Positions 9,336 through 18,836 of a DNA stretch of 64,000 nucleotides are shown piece by piece; the first letter of the stretch is position 1, and the number at the start of each line of letters is the position of its first letter. Location: NCBI RefSeq assembly GCF_900110765.1, contig NZ_FOEO01000003.1, positions 62,001 to 126,000 on the forward strand, given 5' to 3'. Source of the DNA: Pseudomonas sp. NFACC02 (GTDB lineage Bacteria; Pseudomonadota; Gammaproteobacteria; Pseudomonadales; Pseudomonadaceae). A model generated the notes under the pieces. That model was not told the origin of the DNA, did not search any database, and was given only the letters and a program-made list of their open reading frames with translations. The position numbers and the translations under genes were made by a program.

Positions 9336-9662
9336 ATGCGTCGTTTGTTTTTTCCCGCTGTTTTGATGTCCGGCTCGCTGTTGGCGGGCTGTGCGCCCGC
9401 GCCCAACGAGCCGACGCTGACCCTGATCACTCAAAAGTCTCCCGAGCAGTTCACCGCCTGCGTGATGCCAAAACTGCAAGACCGTGCGCTGAGCCCGAGC
9501 CTGTCTCAAACTCAGCGGCACTACCGAATAGTCGTTTCAAGTTCCGTCGCCGCCGATAACGTGATCGAAGCCTACAAGGCATCCAGCGGTGGCAAGGTGT
9601 TTGTGTATGAACGCAACCTGCTGAGTTCGGGATTTGGGCGGGCAGCGAAAGACTGCGCTTGA
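9336..9662 (+). CDS. small hypothetical lipoprotein
   Basis: A 108-residue lipoprotein. The signal peptide (MRRLFFPAVLMSGSLLAGC) ends in the lipobox LLAGC, so Cys19 should be lipidated after signal peptidase II cleavage. Residue 20 of the mature start is Ala, which favours outer-membrane sorting. ATG 9336 has AGGAG 10 bases upstream; the 19 codons in front of it are not preferred. The body contains FTACVMPKLQDRAL and HYRIVVSS, seen in small Pseudomonas lipoproteins of unknown function. Confidence 0.75.
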   Translation: MRRLFFPAVLMSGSLLAGCAPAPNEPTLTLITQKSPEQFTACVMPKLQDRALSPSLSQTQRHYRIVVSSSVAADNVIEAYKASSGGKVFVYERNLLSSGFGRAAKDCA

Positions 9663-9706
9663 TTCAGGCGCAGCGCCCGGCCGTCACCGCGACCGGGCAG
9701 CCTGAA
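9663..9706 (+). terminator. nested hairpin after the lipoprotein gene
   Basis: Outer arms TTCAGGC/GCCTGAA enclose inner arms GCCCGG/CCGGGC immediately after the stop codon. There is no T-run, so it may be a stabilising 3' hairpin rather than a full intrinsic terminator. Confidence 0.4.
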
Positions 9707-9783
9707 GGGGCGGTTACGTCGATCAGGGTGAACGCCGTGATGGCGTCGAGCGTGGCCATCCACTCGCGCCCTCGACGATGGTT

Positions 9784-10746
9784 TCACTTGTGCAACGCCT
9801 TGCGGGACGTCGGTGTGTCGGGATGGTCGTTCGGCGGCCATCGCCACCGGGGATCCGACAGATGTTGCGCAAAGAAATCAGACAATGCCTTGATTTTCGC
9901 CGGTCGGCTCCGAGCCGAAGGCGTCACGAAGTAAAGGCCGCCCCTGGCCATGCTCCACTGCGGAAACAACACTTCCAGCCTGCCATCGGCGAAGTATTCG
10001 CTGGCGATGAATTCCGGCAATTCAGCGATGGCCAGTCCCTCCAGCAATACAGGCAGCAATGCGTCCGAGTTGGTCACCCGTAGGGGGCCGTTCGGCACGA
10101 CATCTTCCTGCGTGCCGTCCTGGTGCGTGAAGCGCCAGACTTGAGTGCGGGCGCGATAGACGTAACTCATGCAGGTCCGGCTCGCCAGTTCACGGGGGTG
10201 GGAGGGGCGTCCGTGCGCTTCGATATAGGCCGGCGAGGCCACCGCAAATTGCGTCACGGCGCACAACCGACGCGCGACGAGCGACGAGTCCGGCATCACC
10301 GCAATGCGCAATGCGGCATCGAAGCCTTCTGCGACGAGGTCGACAGAGGCGTCGGAGAGGTGCAGGTCCACGGAGAGCTCGGGGTACTGGCGCATCAATC
10401 GGGGCAGTAGCGGCGCGACCCAGCGCAAGCCGAATGCCATAGGCACCGCGAGCCGCACCAGACCTCTTGGTTGCACCGACAGGTTCTGCGCTTCACTTTC
10501 GATCTCCTCCGCTTGCCGGTAAATCTCTCCGGCCTTGGCCGCCAGGCCAGACCCGAACTCCGTCAACGCCAACTGGCGTGATGTCCGGTTGAAGAGGCGT
10601 CCGCCCAGACGCTCTTCCAGCCGTGCGACCGCGCGCGACACCGTTGGCACTGAAACGCCCATCACGCGAGCCGCCGCCGCGAACGAACCTTCTTCCGCCA
10701 CTTTGGCGAACATGGCCAGACCTTCGAAATCGGGGAGGTTGTTCAT
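9784..10746 (-). CDS. LysR-family transcriptional regulator
   Basis: A regulator of about 320 residues. The start MNNLPDFEGLAMFAKVAEEGSFAAAARVMGVS is standard for CrgA-like LysR proteins, so the 24 extra upstream codons are excluded. The HTH lies at about 8-65 and the effector domain follows, with DAALRIAVMPDSSLVARRL. It is divergent from the SDR gene starting at 10866, with a spacing of 119 bp, making that SDR the likely target. Confidence 0.9.
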   Translation of the reverse strand: MNNLPDFEGLAMFAKVAEEGSFAAAARVMGVSVPTVSRAVARLEERLGGRLFNRTSRQLALTEFGSGLAAKAGEIYRQAEEIESEAQNLSVQPRGLVRLAVPMAFGLRWVAPLLPRLMRQYPELSVDLHLSDASVDLVAEGFDAALRIAVMPDSSLVARRLCAVTQFAVASPAYIEAHGRPSHPRELASRTCMSYVYRARTQVWRFTHQDGTQEDVVPNGPLRVTNSDALLPVLLEGLAIAELPEFIASEYFADGRLEVLFPQWSMARGGLYFVTPSARSRPAKIKALSDFFAQHLSDPRWRWPPNDHPDTPTSRKALHK

Positions 10747-10865
10747 TTCATTTCTGCAACGATGGTTTGCAGGCAATTCTATTTTGAACAGGTGCCTCCG
10801 TCGATATGCTTCTCCCACACCGCAACGATGACTGAATGACTTCAGTCACCTTCTGGAGAAACATC

Positions 10866-11618
10866 ATGGCTCGCAAACTTGAAGGCAAAATCGCACTCGT
10901 GACGGGCGGCACCACTGGCATCGGCCTGGCCACCGCCAAGCGCTTCGCCGAGGAGGGTGCTTACGTGTACATCACCGGCCGTCGTCAGGCTGAGCTGGAC
11001 GCCGCCGTGGCGCGGGTTGGTAACGCCACCGGGGTTCAGGTCGACTCCACGAATCTGGAACAACTGGACGCGCTGTACCGGCAGATCGGGACCGAGAAAG
11101 GTCGCCTCGATGTGCTCTTCGCCAACGCGGGGGGTGGTTCGATGCTGCCGTTGGGCGACATCACCGAGGCGCAATACCACGACACCTTCGATCGTAACGT
11201 CAAAGGGGTTCTGTTCACTGTTCAGAAGGCGTTGCCACTGCTCGCCAAAGGCGCCTCCGTCATTCTCACCGGTTCGACCGCGGGCAGTTCCGGTACGGCA
11301 GCGTTCAGCGTGTACGCCGCCTCCAAGGCTGCCGTCAGGGCGTTCGCCCGCAACTGGATTCTGGACTTGAAGGACCGCAACGTGCGCGTCAACACCCTCA
11401 GTCCGGGCGCAACCAGAACGCCGGGTCTGGTGGACCTGGCCGGCCCTGACGCCGCCCAACAGCAAGGGCTGCTCGACTACCTGGCGTCCCAGATCCCGAT
11501 GGGCCGTGTCGGCGAGCCGGAAGAAATTGCCGCCGCCGCGCTGTTCCTGGCTTCCGACGACGCCAGCTTCGTCAATGGCATCGAGCTCTTCGCCGATGGT
11601 GGTCAGGCGCAGATCTAA
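10866..11618 (+). CDS. short-chain dehydrogenase/reductase (SDR)
   Basis: A 250-residue classical SDR oxidoreductase, cytosolic and NAD(P)-dependent. Visible are [12 protein letters not shown] (cofactor site, residues about 12-23), FANAGG, the catalytic Ser in [13 protein letters not shown] (Tyr and Lys) and the PGATRTPG loop. ATG 10866 follows CTGGAGAAACATC. The substrate is unknown. It is divergent from a LysR gene, the usual pairing for reductases of this subgroup. A hairpin at 11626-11656 follows the stop. Confidence 0.9.
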   Translation: MARKLEGKIALVTGGTTGIGLATAKRFAEEGAYVYITGRRQAELDAAVARVGNATGVQVDSTNLEQLDALYRQIGTEKGRLDVLFANAGGGSMLPLGDITEAQYHDTFDRNVKGVLFTVQKALPLLAKGASVILTGSTAGSSGTAAFSVYAASKAAVRAFARNWILDLKDRNVRVNTLSPGATRTPGLVDLAGPDAAQQQGLLDYLASQIPMGRVGEPEEIAAAALFLASDDASFVNGIELFADGGQAQI

Positions 11619-11625
11619 GGGCGAA

Positions 11626-11656
11626 CGGGGCGGTGCCGGTCACCGGTTTCGCCCCG
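11626..11656 (+). terminator. possible hairpin terminator after SDR
   Basis: The arms CGGGGCG/CGCCCCG enclose a GGTGCCGGTCACCGG stretch that can fold further. No run of T follows, so terminator function is only possible. Confidence 0.35.
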
Positions 11657-11810
11657 AATCCGGAGGAGATCCGCAAGGGGCTCGTGGCAGGCTTCGGCGA
11701 TCTGTGCGGGCTTTCGTCACATAACTGTCATGTAACTGTCTGTGACTTGCCACATCAAACGAAAACCGGGACTGGTATGATCGATGACTTTTTCACGGGT
11801 CATCTGTCTC

Positions 11811-12584
11811 ATGCGTCGCGCGGTATTCAATCAGAAGGGAGGGGTGGGCAAATCCAGCATTGCCTGTAATCTGGCCGCGGTGAGCGCCGCCGAAGGGTAT
11901 CGGACGCTGGTGATCGACCTCGATACACAAGCCAATTCGACCCATTATCTGACCGGTCTCACGGGCGATGACTTGCCCGTCGGCATCGCCGATTTCTTCA
12001 AGCAGACCCTGTCGTCGGGATCTTCGGGCAAGAAGAACCGGGCCGAAATCAATGAAACCCGCTACGACAACCTGTTCCTGATCGCCGCCAGCGCCGAGCT
12101 TGCTGACCTGCAACCCAAGCTTGAGGCCCGGTTCAAGATCAACAAACTGCGTCGGCTGCTGGTTGAATTGTCGGAGGATTTCGAGCGTATTTACATCGAC
12201 ACGCCGCCCGCGCTGAATTTCTATTCCTACAGTGCGCTGATTGCCGCCGACCGGGTGTTGATCCCGTTCGATTGCGACAGCTTTTCCCGCCAGGCGCTGT
12301 ACAACGTCATCGCACAGGTCGCCGAGTTTCAGGCCGATCATAACGAGTCGCTGACCGTGGAAGGCATTGTGGTCAACCAGTTCGTCAGCCGCGCGAGCCT
12401 GCATCAGAACCTCATCGAAGAATTGATCGCTGAAGGTCTGCCTGTGCTGTCGACGTACCTGAACAGTTCGGTGAAAATGCGCGAGTCCCATGAGGTCTCG
12501 GTGCCGCTCATTCACCTCGACCCACGGCACAAACTGACGCTGCAGTTCGTGGCATTGTTGACGGAGCTTGAGCAGGCGGCCTGA
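11811..12584 (+). CDS. ParA-family ATPase
   Basis: A 257-residue MinD/ParA-type ATPase. The deviant Walker A FNQKGGVGKSS comes at residues 5-15, then DLDTQANSTHYLTG, the Walker B region IYIDTPPALNF and VLIPFDCDSFS. I choose ATG 11811 because the Walker A normally follows within a few residues of the start. No ParB or parS-like partner is beside it. The orphan state suggests positioning of a non-chromosomal cargo or a regulatory role rather than the chromosomal parAB system. Confidence 0.85.
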   Translation: MRRAVFNQKGGVGKSSIACNLAAVSAAEGYRTLVIDLDTQANSTHYLTGLTGDDLPVGIADFFKQTLSSGSSGKKNRAEINETRYDNLFLIAASAELADLQPKLEARFKINKLRRLLVELSEDFERIYIDTPPALNFYSYSALIAADRVLIPFDCDSFSRQALYNVIAQVAEFQADHNESLTVEGIVVNQFVSRASLHQNLIEELIAEGLPVLSTYLNSSVKMRESHEVSVPLIHLDPRHKLTLQFVALLTELEQAA

Positions 12585-12645
12585 TCTTCGGCATTCGAAG
12601 TCATTTGGCGCCCATCGGTTCTTTGGTTAGTCTGCCTGCACCTTC

Positions 12646-13998
12646 GTGTCGAATTTTCAACGGGAACTGCTTCGGGTGATCAAACCGATAACGCTGCTAC
12701 GCCGTCGTTTTGCCTCCATGCGTTGGCGCACCCGCGTCACGCTCTGGGTAGCCGCCACGCTGGCCGGGCTACTGGTCGTGATGTTTGCCCGGCTTGCCGA
12801 CCTGGCGCTGGCTCAATTCGCTCAACAAACCAGCGAGCGGCCCTGGCTCCCCTTCATCTACACGCCGGTGATCGGAATGCTGGTGGTGTGGCTGACCACC
12901 CGTTTCTTCGTTGGCGCGCAAGGCAGCGGGATACCGCAGGTGATTGCGGCGACGCGTCTGGTCCACCAGGGAAAACCGGTCAACACGCTGGTGTCACTGC
13001 GCATTGCCTTCGCCAAGATGAGCCTGGGAACGCTGGCCCTGACCGGCGGTTTTTCCGCAGGACGGGAAGGGCCGTCGGTTCAGGTTGCGGCGTCGATCAT
13101 GCATTTCTTCCATCGTTTTTTGCCGAACGCGCGAATCGTCCGTGCCGAGGACCTCATCCTCGCCGGTGGCGCTGCGGGCATTGCCGCCGCTTTCAATACG
13201 CCGCTTGCGGGGATTGCCTTCGCGGTGGAGGAACTGGGCCGTAAGCTGGAAACCCGCACCAGCGGCGTTCTCCTCAGCACCATCATTCTGTCCGGCATGG
13301 TGGCGATCGCTCTGCAGGGCAATTACAACTATTTCGGCCACTTCGGCGTTCAGGACATTGGTGTCGATATCGTTGTTCCCGCCCTGGCGATCGGCATCGG
13401 GTGCGGGTTGTTGGGCGGCTTGTTCAGCCGAATGCTGTTGTGGCCTCAACGGCACCCGCACCTCGTTGTATGGGCATGGCGCCGTCGGCACCCCGTCTGG
13501 TTCGCCGGCGCATGCGGGCTGACCGTCGCGTTACTGGGCTGGATCAGTGGCGGGATATCGTTCGGCAGTGGTTACGGCATCACCTCACAGGTCATTGCGT
13601 CTGAGGTCGGCCTGCCGTGGCATGCGCCTGTCACGCGATTCCTTGCAACGGTGGTGACGTATTTTTCCGGCATTCCGGGCGGTATCTTCGCCCCGTCGCT
13701 GGCGGTGGGCGCCGCCGTCGGAAGCAATGCCGCCGAGTTGTTCCACCTTGCGTTTCAGCCGACCATTGCCTTGTGCATGGTGGGTTTTCTGGCGGCGGTC
13801 ACCCAGTCGCCGATCACCTCAGCCATCATCGTGATGGAGATGATCGACAGCCACGGCATGGTGATCAGCCTCATGGCCGTTGCCTTGATTGCCAAGGCGG
13901 TGAGCTCGCGCATGGGGCCGGAGTTGTACCAGCAACTGGCGCGCGGGTTTTTGGAGACCGCGCAAGCGGACGCTGCATCGCGCAAGACCGAGGGGTAA
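12646..13998 (+). CDS. ClC-family chloride channel/antiporter
   Basis: A 450-residue inner-membrane ClC protein of full bacterial length. The anion-pathway motifs are all present: GSGIPQV, GREGPSVQ (with the gating Glu), GGIFAPSLAVG and TQSPITSAIIVMEM. ClC proteins conduct chloride or exchange it for protons and can help in acid stress. No C-terminal CBS domains are present. GTG 12646 is the first start; ATG 12718 is possible but would lose part of the first segment. It lies 61 bases downstream of the ParA gene. Confidence 0.9.
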   Translation: MSNFQRELLRVIKPITLLRRRFASMRWRTRVTLWVAATLAGLLVVMFARLADLALAQFAQQTSERPWLPFIYTPVIGMLVVWLTTRFFVGAQGSGIPQVIAATRLVHQGKPVNTLVSLRIAFAKMSLGTLALTGGFSAGREGPSVQVAASIMHFFHRFLPNARIVRAEDLILAGGAAGIAAAFNTPLAGIAFAVEELGRKLETRTSGVLLSTIILSGMVAIALQGNYNYFGHFGVQDIGVDIVVPALAIGIGCGLLGGLFSRMLLWPQRHPHLVVWAWRRRHPVWFAGACGLTVALLGWISGGISFGSGYGITSQVIASEVGLPWHAPVTRFLATVVTYFSGIPGGIFAPSLAVGAAVGSNAAELFHLAFQPTIALCMVGFLAAVTQSPITSAIIVMEMIDSHGMVISLMAVALIAKAVSSRMGPELYQQLARGFLETAQADAASRKTEG

Positions 13999-14031
13999 TC
14001 CGATTTGCCGATGCAGCCTGTAGGGGTCGAC

Positions 14032-14343
14032 TTAAACGCTGCCTTCGCTTTCCACCACCAACACGCGCGCGATGCCCAGTGGATGAGCCACGTGCGCAGT
14101 GCCGACCGAGGCGTAAAAGATATCGCCGGTTTCAAGAATCGTCGACTGCTCGATACCGTTTTCCTTGAAGTGCATTTCCACACGCCCATCCAGTACCGCA
14201 AACACTTCCTGGCCGTCGTTGACGTGCCACTTGTAGGGTTGGTCGGTCCAGTGCAGCCGGGTGGTGATGCCGTTCATGTTGGCGATGTCGAGCGCGGCCC
14301 AGGCGCGCTCGCCGGTGAAGGATTTACTGCGGACGATTTTCAC
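14032..14343 (-). CDS. cupin domain protein
   Basis: A protein of about 103 residues forming a single cupin barrel (NDGQEVFAVLDGRVEMHF, then ETGDIFYASVGTAHVAHPLG). GTG 14343 is preferred because a GAAGAGA-type site precedes it and it follows the methyltransferase stop by 14 bases; the next upstream start would overlap that gene. Small cupins like this may be isomerases, dioxygenases or binding proteins, so no reaction is assigned. It forms an operon with the methyltransferase gene. Confidence 0.75.
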   Translation of the reverse strand: MKIVRSKSFTGERAWAALDIANMNGITTRLHWTDQPYKWHVNDGQEVFAVLDGRVEMHFKENGIEQSTILETGDIFYASVGTAHVAHPLGIARVLVVESEGSV

Positions 14344-14357
14344 GGGTTGACGTCTCT

Positions 14358-15137
14358 TCAGTCGAGCCGACGGCACAGGTAGGCCTGTGTCTGGTAAGGA
14401 AAGGCGATGGTCTCTCGTCCGCGTAGCGCTGGATGTGTGCTGATCAGCTCGCGCAATTGTTCGGTGACGATGGCCTTGTCTGCCGGGGGCAGGGCAGCGA
14501 TGAAGCTCACCGACAGAAACCGGTTCATGATCACGGTCTCAGCGCTGCCGATGTGGGTGTAAGGGAAGCAGGTCATGTCCGGCTGCGAAAATAATCGCCC
14601 GTCGAACGGCCGCCGCCAGTCGCCGGTGTGAAAGCGTGGGGTATCGCCTTCATAAGGGGTGATGATGCGGGTGATTTCCGCCACCCAGTCGACCGATTCG
14701 TCCCGCGCGTTCCAGATCAGCCCCAGACGGCCGCCGGGTTTGAGCACCCGATGCATTTCCGAGAGCGCCGCTTCGTGGGCAAACCAGTGAAACGCCTGAG
14801 CGCACACCAGCACATCGGCTGCGCCGTCGGCCAGCGGCATCGACTGCGCCGTGCCCGGCAAAATCTGTGTGTCGGGCAGGTGGCTGGAAAACTCCTGACG
14901 CATGGCGTCCACCGGCTCGACGGCGATCAGGTGTTCGGAAAGCGGTGTGAGCAATCGCGTGAACTTGCCGGTTCCGGCGCCCAGGTCAATGACCGTGGAC
15001 GTGGGCAGGATGCCAAGGGTGTCGCGTAACCATGTGCTGATTTCGTTAGGGTAATCCGGCCGGCCTTGCGCGTACGTGCCCGCCTGCGTTGAAAACCCCA
15101 CCTGAGCCGATTTGTGAACCACTGTCATCGTCAGCAT
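14358..15137 (-). CDS. class I SAM-dependent methyltransferase
   Basis: A 259-residue cytosolic methyltransferase. Motif I is VIDLGAGTGKFT (about 45-56), the acidic motif II is VEP, LVCAQAFHWF is motif IV, and VLKPGGRLGLIWNARD is the post-motif. The opening GFSTQAGTYAQGRPDYP is typical of UbiE/COQ5-like small-molecule methyltransferases. The acceptor is unknown. It is transcribed with the downstream cupin gene. An alternative Met lies at 15128. Confidence 0.88.
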   Translation of the reverse strand: MLTMTVVHKSAQVGFSTQAGTYAQGRPDYPNEISTWLRDTLGILPTSTVIDLGAGTGKFTRLLTPLSEHLIAVEPVDAMRQEFSSHLPDTQILPGTAQSMPLADGAADVLVCAQAFHWFAHEAALSEMHRVLKPGGRLGLIWNARDESVDWVAEITRIITPYEGDTPRFHTGDWRRPFDGRLFSQPDMTCFPYTHIGSAETVIMNRFLSVSFIAALPPADKAIVTEQLRELISTHPALRGRETIAFPYQTQAYLCRRLD

Positions 15138-15413
15138 TCCTCTGCGTGGAAAAATGGTGGGCTTATTATGCGCCAGATGCCAGCGGCCTGACGCTCATTT
15201 TCAAGCCTTCAGTACGTCTCGGCGTTGTCCCCCAGACGTCCTGTATTAAGCAGCACGGCACTCAGCACACTTCTCGCCAGCCCGGTATCGACTGATAAGC
15301 TTTGTGCATCAATCGATGAAAACATAGCACTTATCGTTTCAAATTGTGTCGATCAAACTCCCGGTCATAAAGCGCCGAAAGGCTCATTAAAACAAGATCG
15401 CTGGAGAATATTC
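15138..15413. other. intergenic region, divergent promoters
   Basis: This stretch separates the methyltransferase gene from the MHS transporter gene. The half next to the transporter is AT-richer than its surroundings (around 15290-15350), as expected for a promoter and LysR binding site. I could not single out a convincing -35/-10 pair. Confidence 0.4.
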
Positions 15414-16715
15414 ATGCATGGCTCCCCCCATTCGCGGGCGACGTCCGCCCCCTCAAAAGCCGGTGCCGTCTTTCGTGTCACCTCAGGCAACTTCCTCGAA
15501 CAGTTCGACTTTTTCCTCTTCGGCTTCTATGCCACACAGATCGCCTCGGCGTTCTTTCCTGCTTCCAGTGAATTCGCATCGTTGATGATGACCTTCGCCG
15601 TGTTTGGTGCCGGGTTCCTGATGCGTCCGTTAGGAGCCGTCATCCTCGGGGCGTACATCGATGACGTCGGGCGCCGCAAGGGCTTGATCGTCACGCTGTC
15701 CATCATGGCCAGCGGGACGTTACTGATCGTGCTGGTGCCGGGTTACTCGAGTATCGGCTTATGGGCGCCGGCGCTGGTGCTGTTGGGGCGCCTGCTGCAA
15801 GGCTTTTCGGCCGGCGCGGAACTGGGTGGGGTATCGGTATACCTGGCAGAAATGGCCACACCTGGGCGCAAGGGTTTCTACACCAGCTGGCAGTCCGGCA
15901 GCCAGCAAGTGGCAATTGTCGTAGCGGCTGCGCTGGGGTTTGCCCTGAATCAATGGATGGCGCCAGCGGTCATCGCGGACTGGGGATGGCGGATTCCGTT
16001 CGCCATCGGCTGCCTGATCATTCCGTTCATTTTCGTGTTGCGCCGCAGCCTTCAGGAAACCGAAGAATTCGCCACTCGAACGCACCGGCCCACGATGAAA
16101 GAAGTCATCGCCACGCTGTTGCAGAACTGGGGTGTGGTGGTGGCCGGCATGCTGATGGTCGCCATGACCACCACCGCGTTTTATCTGATCACTGTCTATG
16201 TCCCGACCTTCGGCAAAACCGTGCTGAACCTTAGCACCTCCGACGCGCTGTTGGTGACCTTGTTGGTGGGCGTGTCGAACTTCATCTGGTTGCCCATTGG
16301 CGGCGCGTTGAGTGACCGATTCGGCCGCAAGCCGCTGCTGATTGCCATGACCGTCTTGACCATCGTCACGGCCTATCCTGCCTTGTCGTTTCTGGCCCAG
16401 GCGCCTAGCTTTGGCCACATGCTCGAAGTATTGCTGTGGTTTTCCTGCCTGTATGGCCTGTACAACGGCGCGATGATTCCAGCGCTCACCGAAATCATGC
16501 CGGTAGAGGTGCGTGTCGCGGGGTTCTCCCTGGCGTACAGCCTGGCAACCGCCATTTTCGGGGGATTCACGCCTGCCATTTCGACCTGGCTGATCCATTT
16601 CACCGGCGATAAGGCCGCACCTGCGTACTGGATGACATTCGCCGCCGCGTGTGCCCTGGGTGCAACGCTGATGCTGTACCGGAACATTTCCGCTCGCCCG
16701 CAGTTGGCTATCTGA
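15414..16715 (+). CDS. MHS-type MFS transporter, probable tricarboxylate (aconitate/citrate)/proton symporter
   Basis: A 433-residue inner-membrane permease with 12 hydrophobic segments. The N-terminus [30 protein letters not shown] and [15 protein letters not shown] are typical of the citrate/tricarballylate symporters (CitA/TcuC group) of the metabolite:H+ symporter family. [13 protein letters not shown] is the second motif A. ATG 15414 has TGGAGAA upstream; the longer open frame from 15225 is non-coding. It is followed after 28 bases by an aconitate isomerase-like gene, which points to cis- or trans-aconitate as substrate. The exact substrate is inferred. Confidence 0.85.
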   Translation: MHGSPHSRATSAPSKAGAVFRVTSGNFLEQFDFFLFGFYATQIASAFFPASSEFASLMMTFAVFGAGFLMRPLGAVILGAYIDDVGRRKGLIVTLSIMASGTLLIVLVPGYSSIGLWAPALVLLGRLLQGFSAGAELGGVSVYLAEMATPGRKGFYTSWQSGSQQVAIVVAAALGFALNQWMAPAVIADWGWRIPFAIGCLIIPFIFVLRRSLQETEEFATRTHRPTMKEVIATLLQNWGVVVAGMLMVAMTTTAFYLITVYVPTFGKTVLNLSTSDALLVTLLVGVSNFIWLPIGGALSDRFGRKPLLIAMTVLTIVTAYPALSFLAQAPSFGHMLEVLLWFSCLYGLYNGAMIPALTEIMPVEVRVAGFSLAYSLATAIFGGFTPAISTWLIHFTGDKAAPAYWMTFAAACALGATLMLYRNISARPQLAI

Positions 16716-16743
16716 GCAGCCGTTTCAAGGAGAAGGACTCGAT

Positions 16744-17520
16744 ATGAAAGCACTCTTCAATGCATTGGCTGCTCTGACACTCGGCGTGCTGTTGGGCAGC
16801 ACATCGGCCCAGGCCGAATCGCTCAAGGTGATGACTTCCGGCGGCTTTACCGCCGCGTATAAATTGCTGGGCCCGCAATACGCCGCCGCAAGCGGCGACA
16901 CGCTGGAGACGGTCCTTGGCCCGTCGATGGGCAAGGCGCCGGAGGCCATTCCCAACCGCCTGGCGCGTGGAGAGCATGCGGACGTGGTGATCATGGTGGG
17001 TTATGCGCTGGATGAGCTCATCAAGCAGGGCAAGGTCGATCCCGCTTCACGTGTCGAACTCGCGGATTCGCGCATCGGAATGGTGGTGCGGCAGGGCGCC
17101 CCCAAGCCGGCCATCACGACCGATGCCGAGCTCAAGGACGCGCTGCTCAAGGCGAAGTCCGTGGCGTACTCCGACAGCGCCAGCGGCGTTTACGTCGAGA
17201 ACGAGCTGTTCAAGAAACTGGGTGTTCAGGATCAGGTCGGGCCGAAGGGGAAAATGATCGAACGCATTCCGGTGGCGTCGGTGGTTGCCAAAGGCGATTA
17301 CGAACTGGGTTTTCAGCAGGTTGCAGAACTGTTGCCTGTACCGGGTGTGACCTTTGTCGGCAAGATCCCGGAGAATGTTCAGTCCGTGACGCGTTTCGCC
17401 GCGGGCATACCGCGCAATGCAGAACACCCGCAGCAAGCCAAGGCATTGCTTGACTACCTGTCGTCGGCCAACGTGCAGGCCGAGGTGCAATCCACGGGTC
17501 TGGACTCAGTGCCCCGTTGA
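16744..17520 (+). CDS. periplasmic ModA-fold protein, probable aconitate isomerase
   Basis: A 258-residue protein with a Sec signal peptide cleaved after AQA (about residue 23) and a type II periplasmic-binding-protein fold of the molybdate-binding type. No modB or modC is near, and the neighbour is a tricarboxylate symporter. Aconitate isomerase (EC 5.3.3.7) characterised from Pseudomonas belongs to this fold. From memory, GPSMGKAPEAIPNRLARGEHADVVIMV and SDSASGVYV resemble it. It would interconvert cis- and trans-aconitate in the periplasm. A plain solute-binding protein is the alternative. It ends overlapping the convergent LysR gene by 15 bases. Confidence 0.7.
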   Translation: MKALFNALAALTLGVLLGSTSAQAESLKVMTSGGFTAAYKLLGPQYAAASGDTLETVLGPSMGKAPEAIPNRLARGEHADVVIMVGYALDELIKQGKVDPASRVELADSRIGMVVRQGAPKPAITTDAELKDALLKAKSVAYSDSASGVYVENELFKKLGVQDQVGPKGKMIERIPVASVVAKGDYELGFQQVAELLPVPGVTFVGKIPENVQSVTRFAAGIPRNAEHPQQAKALLDYLSSANVQAEVQSTGLDSVPR

Positions 17521-18414
17521 GCAGGTGGGCATCTGCCTGACCAATTGTTCCAGCTCGATGGCCGCGGGTGTCAAGGTACGCCCGCGGCGTTTGATCAGCC
17601 CGACGTTGCGCAGCACCTCGGGCTTGATCAGCGGGATGCTCACCAGAATCGGATGCCCCTCTGCAGGCATCGCGATGGAGGGCACCGCCGCGACACCCAG
17701 TCCGGCTTCGACCAGACCGATCATGGTCGTCACATGGCGCGTTTCGCAGATGCTTGGCTTTTTGGCGGGTGATCGCAGCAGCGCCTGGTCCAGCACCATC
17801 CGGTTGCCAGAGGTCTTGTCCAGGCTGATGTAGTCGTATTCGTGCATCTCTTCCCAAGTGACCTGCTCACGCTCGGCCAGAGGATGGTCGCGTCGGCATG
17901 CGACCACGTAGCGTTCCTGCAACAGCAATTCGAAATCGACTTCCGCCGCCAACGTGCCGCTGAAACTCACCCCGAAATCCGCTTCACCCAAGGCCACGGC
18001 ACTGTTGACCTCATTGGCGCTGGCGTCGAGTACACGGACCTTAATCCTGGGGTACAGCGTGTGAAAAGCGCTGATCACCTTCGGCATGAAGTAGTACGCC
18101 GCGGAGGGTACGCAGGCGATGGTCACATGCCCCATGCGCGTCGACGCAACCTCACTGATGCTCATCAGGGCGATGTCCAGATCGTCGAGCATCCGTTCGA
18201 CCTGCGGCAGAAAAGCCAGCCCGACCGTGGTGAGGCTGACCCTGCGGGTGGTGCGTTCGAACAATTTGACGTTAAGCGCTGATTCAAGCTTTTCGATGCG
18301 TCGACTCAGCGCGGGCTGGGTGATCCTGATCGCGTCTGCCGCTTTGCGGAAGCTGCCGTTCTCGACCACGGCACGGAAAGCCTGAAGGTCATTGAGGTCA
18401 AAATTGATACTCAT
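17506..18414 (-). CDS. LysR-family regulator (sister of the one at 20523)
   Basis: A 302-residue LysR regulator of standard length with HTH FRAVVENGSFRKAADAIRITQPALSRRIEKLESALNVKLFERTTRRVSL. The effector domain contains ACVPSAAYYFMPKVISAFH, DFGVSF and the ending GLIKRRGRTLTP. All three are closely mirrored in the LysR protein at 20523-21434, so the two are paralogues. It converges on the isomerase-like gene and starts 4 bases inside the end of a fetB remnant. It probably controls the transporter-isomerase pair. Confidence 0.88.
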   Translation of the reverse strand: MSINFDLNDLQAFRAVVENGSFRKAADAIRITQPALSRRIEKLESALNVKLFERTTRRVSLTTVGLAFLPQVERMLDDLDIALMSISEVASTRMGHVTIACVPSAAYYFMPKVISAFHTLYPRIKVRVLDASANEVNSAVALGEADFGVSFSGTLAAEVDFELLLQERYVVACRRDHPLAEREQVTWEEMHEYDYISLDKTSGNRMVLDQALLRSPAKKPSICETRHVTTMIGLVEAGLGVAAVPSIAMPAEGHPILVSIPLIKPEVLRNVGLIKRRGRTLTPAAIELEQLVRQMPTCSTGH

Positions 18415-18710
18415 GCCGTTCGCCTCATCACCAGTCGGTTGACCATGAAACGGTGATCCGCCGAAAACAGTCGCCTGAATGTCAGCAACACCGCGCAGAC
18501 CGTGCCCAGCGCCGAGCCGGCGGCGATCAGGAACATGATCATGATCTGGTAGCGCACGGCGTGTTCAGGGTTTTCTCCCGCCAGCACCTGACCGGTCATC
18601 ATGCCGGGCAGGCTGACGATGCCGACCACGGTCATGTGGTTGGGTCCAGACGAGTCAACCGCCTGATTTCGAGCAACGGCTCGGACGATGAACGGGGCGA
18701 GGGCACATTC
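18411..18710 (-). pseudogene. fetB-like (YbbM/UPF0014) permease remnant, 3' end only
   Basis: The translated frame gives MTVVGIVSLPGMMTGQVLAG, then AVRYQIMIMFLIAAGSALGTV and VLLTFRRLFSADHRFM. This is the C-terminal third of FetB, the membrane part of an iron-export ABC transporter. Only about 100 of roughly 260 residues remain; upstream the frame runs into REP-like sequence, and no fetA ATPase is present. Its TGA overlaps the LysR start (ATGA). The gene is not functional and marks a deletion or rearrangement point. Confidence 0.7.
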
Positions 18711-18836
18711 GGCGGCACGGTGGTTCCTTCTGGGCGGGCGGGCTGAAACGCCCTGCATTATTGCCCACTTTGCAAGGCCAGGCATCCGCGATGACGCATC
18801 GCTGGATCCCTGCCACACCCTGCTGAAACGTCGCGC

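Noticed and set aside
9784..10818. 344-residue form of the LysR protein
   Set aside because: The first 24 residues precede the normal LysR start MNNLPDFEGL and are not conserved in character.
15225..15413. Longer N-terminus for the MHS transporter
   Set aside because: The 63 extra residues are unlike any transporter N-terminus and the ribosome binding site is at 15414.
16744..17520. Molybdate-binding protein ModA of an ABC importer
   Set aside because: No modB or modC is adjacent, and the partner genes are a tricarboxylate symporter and LysR. The fold matches, the context does not.
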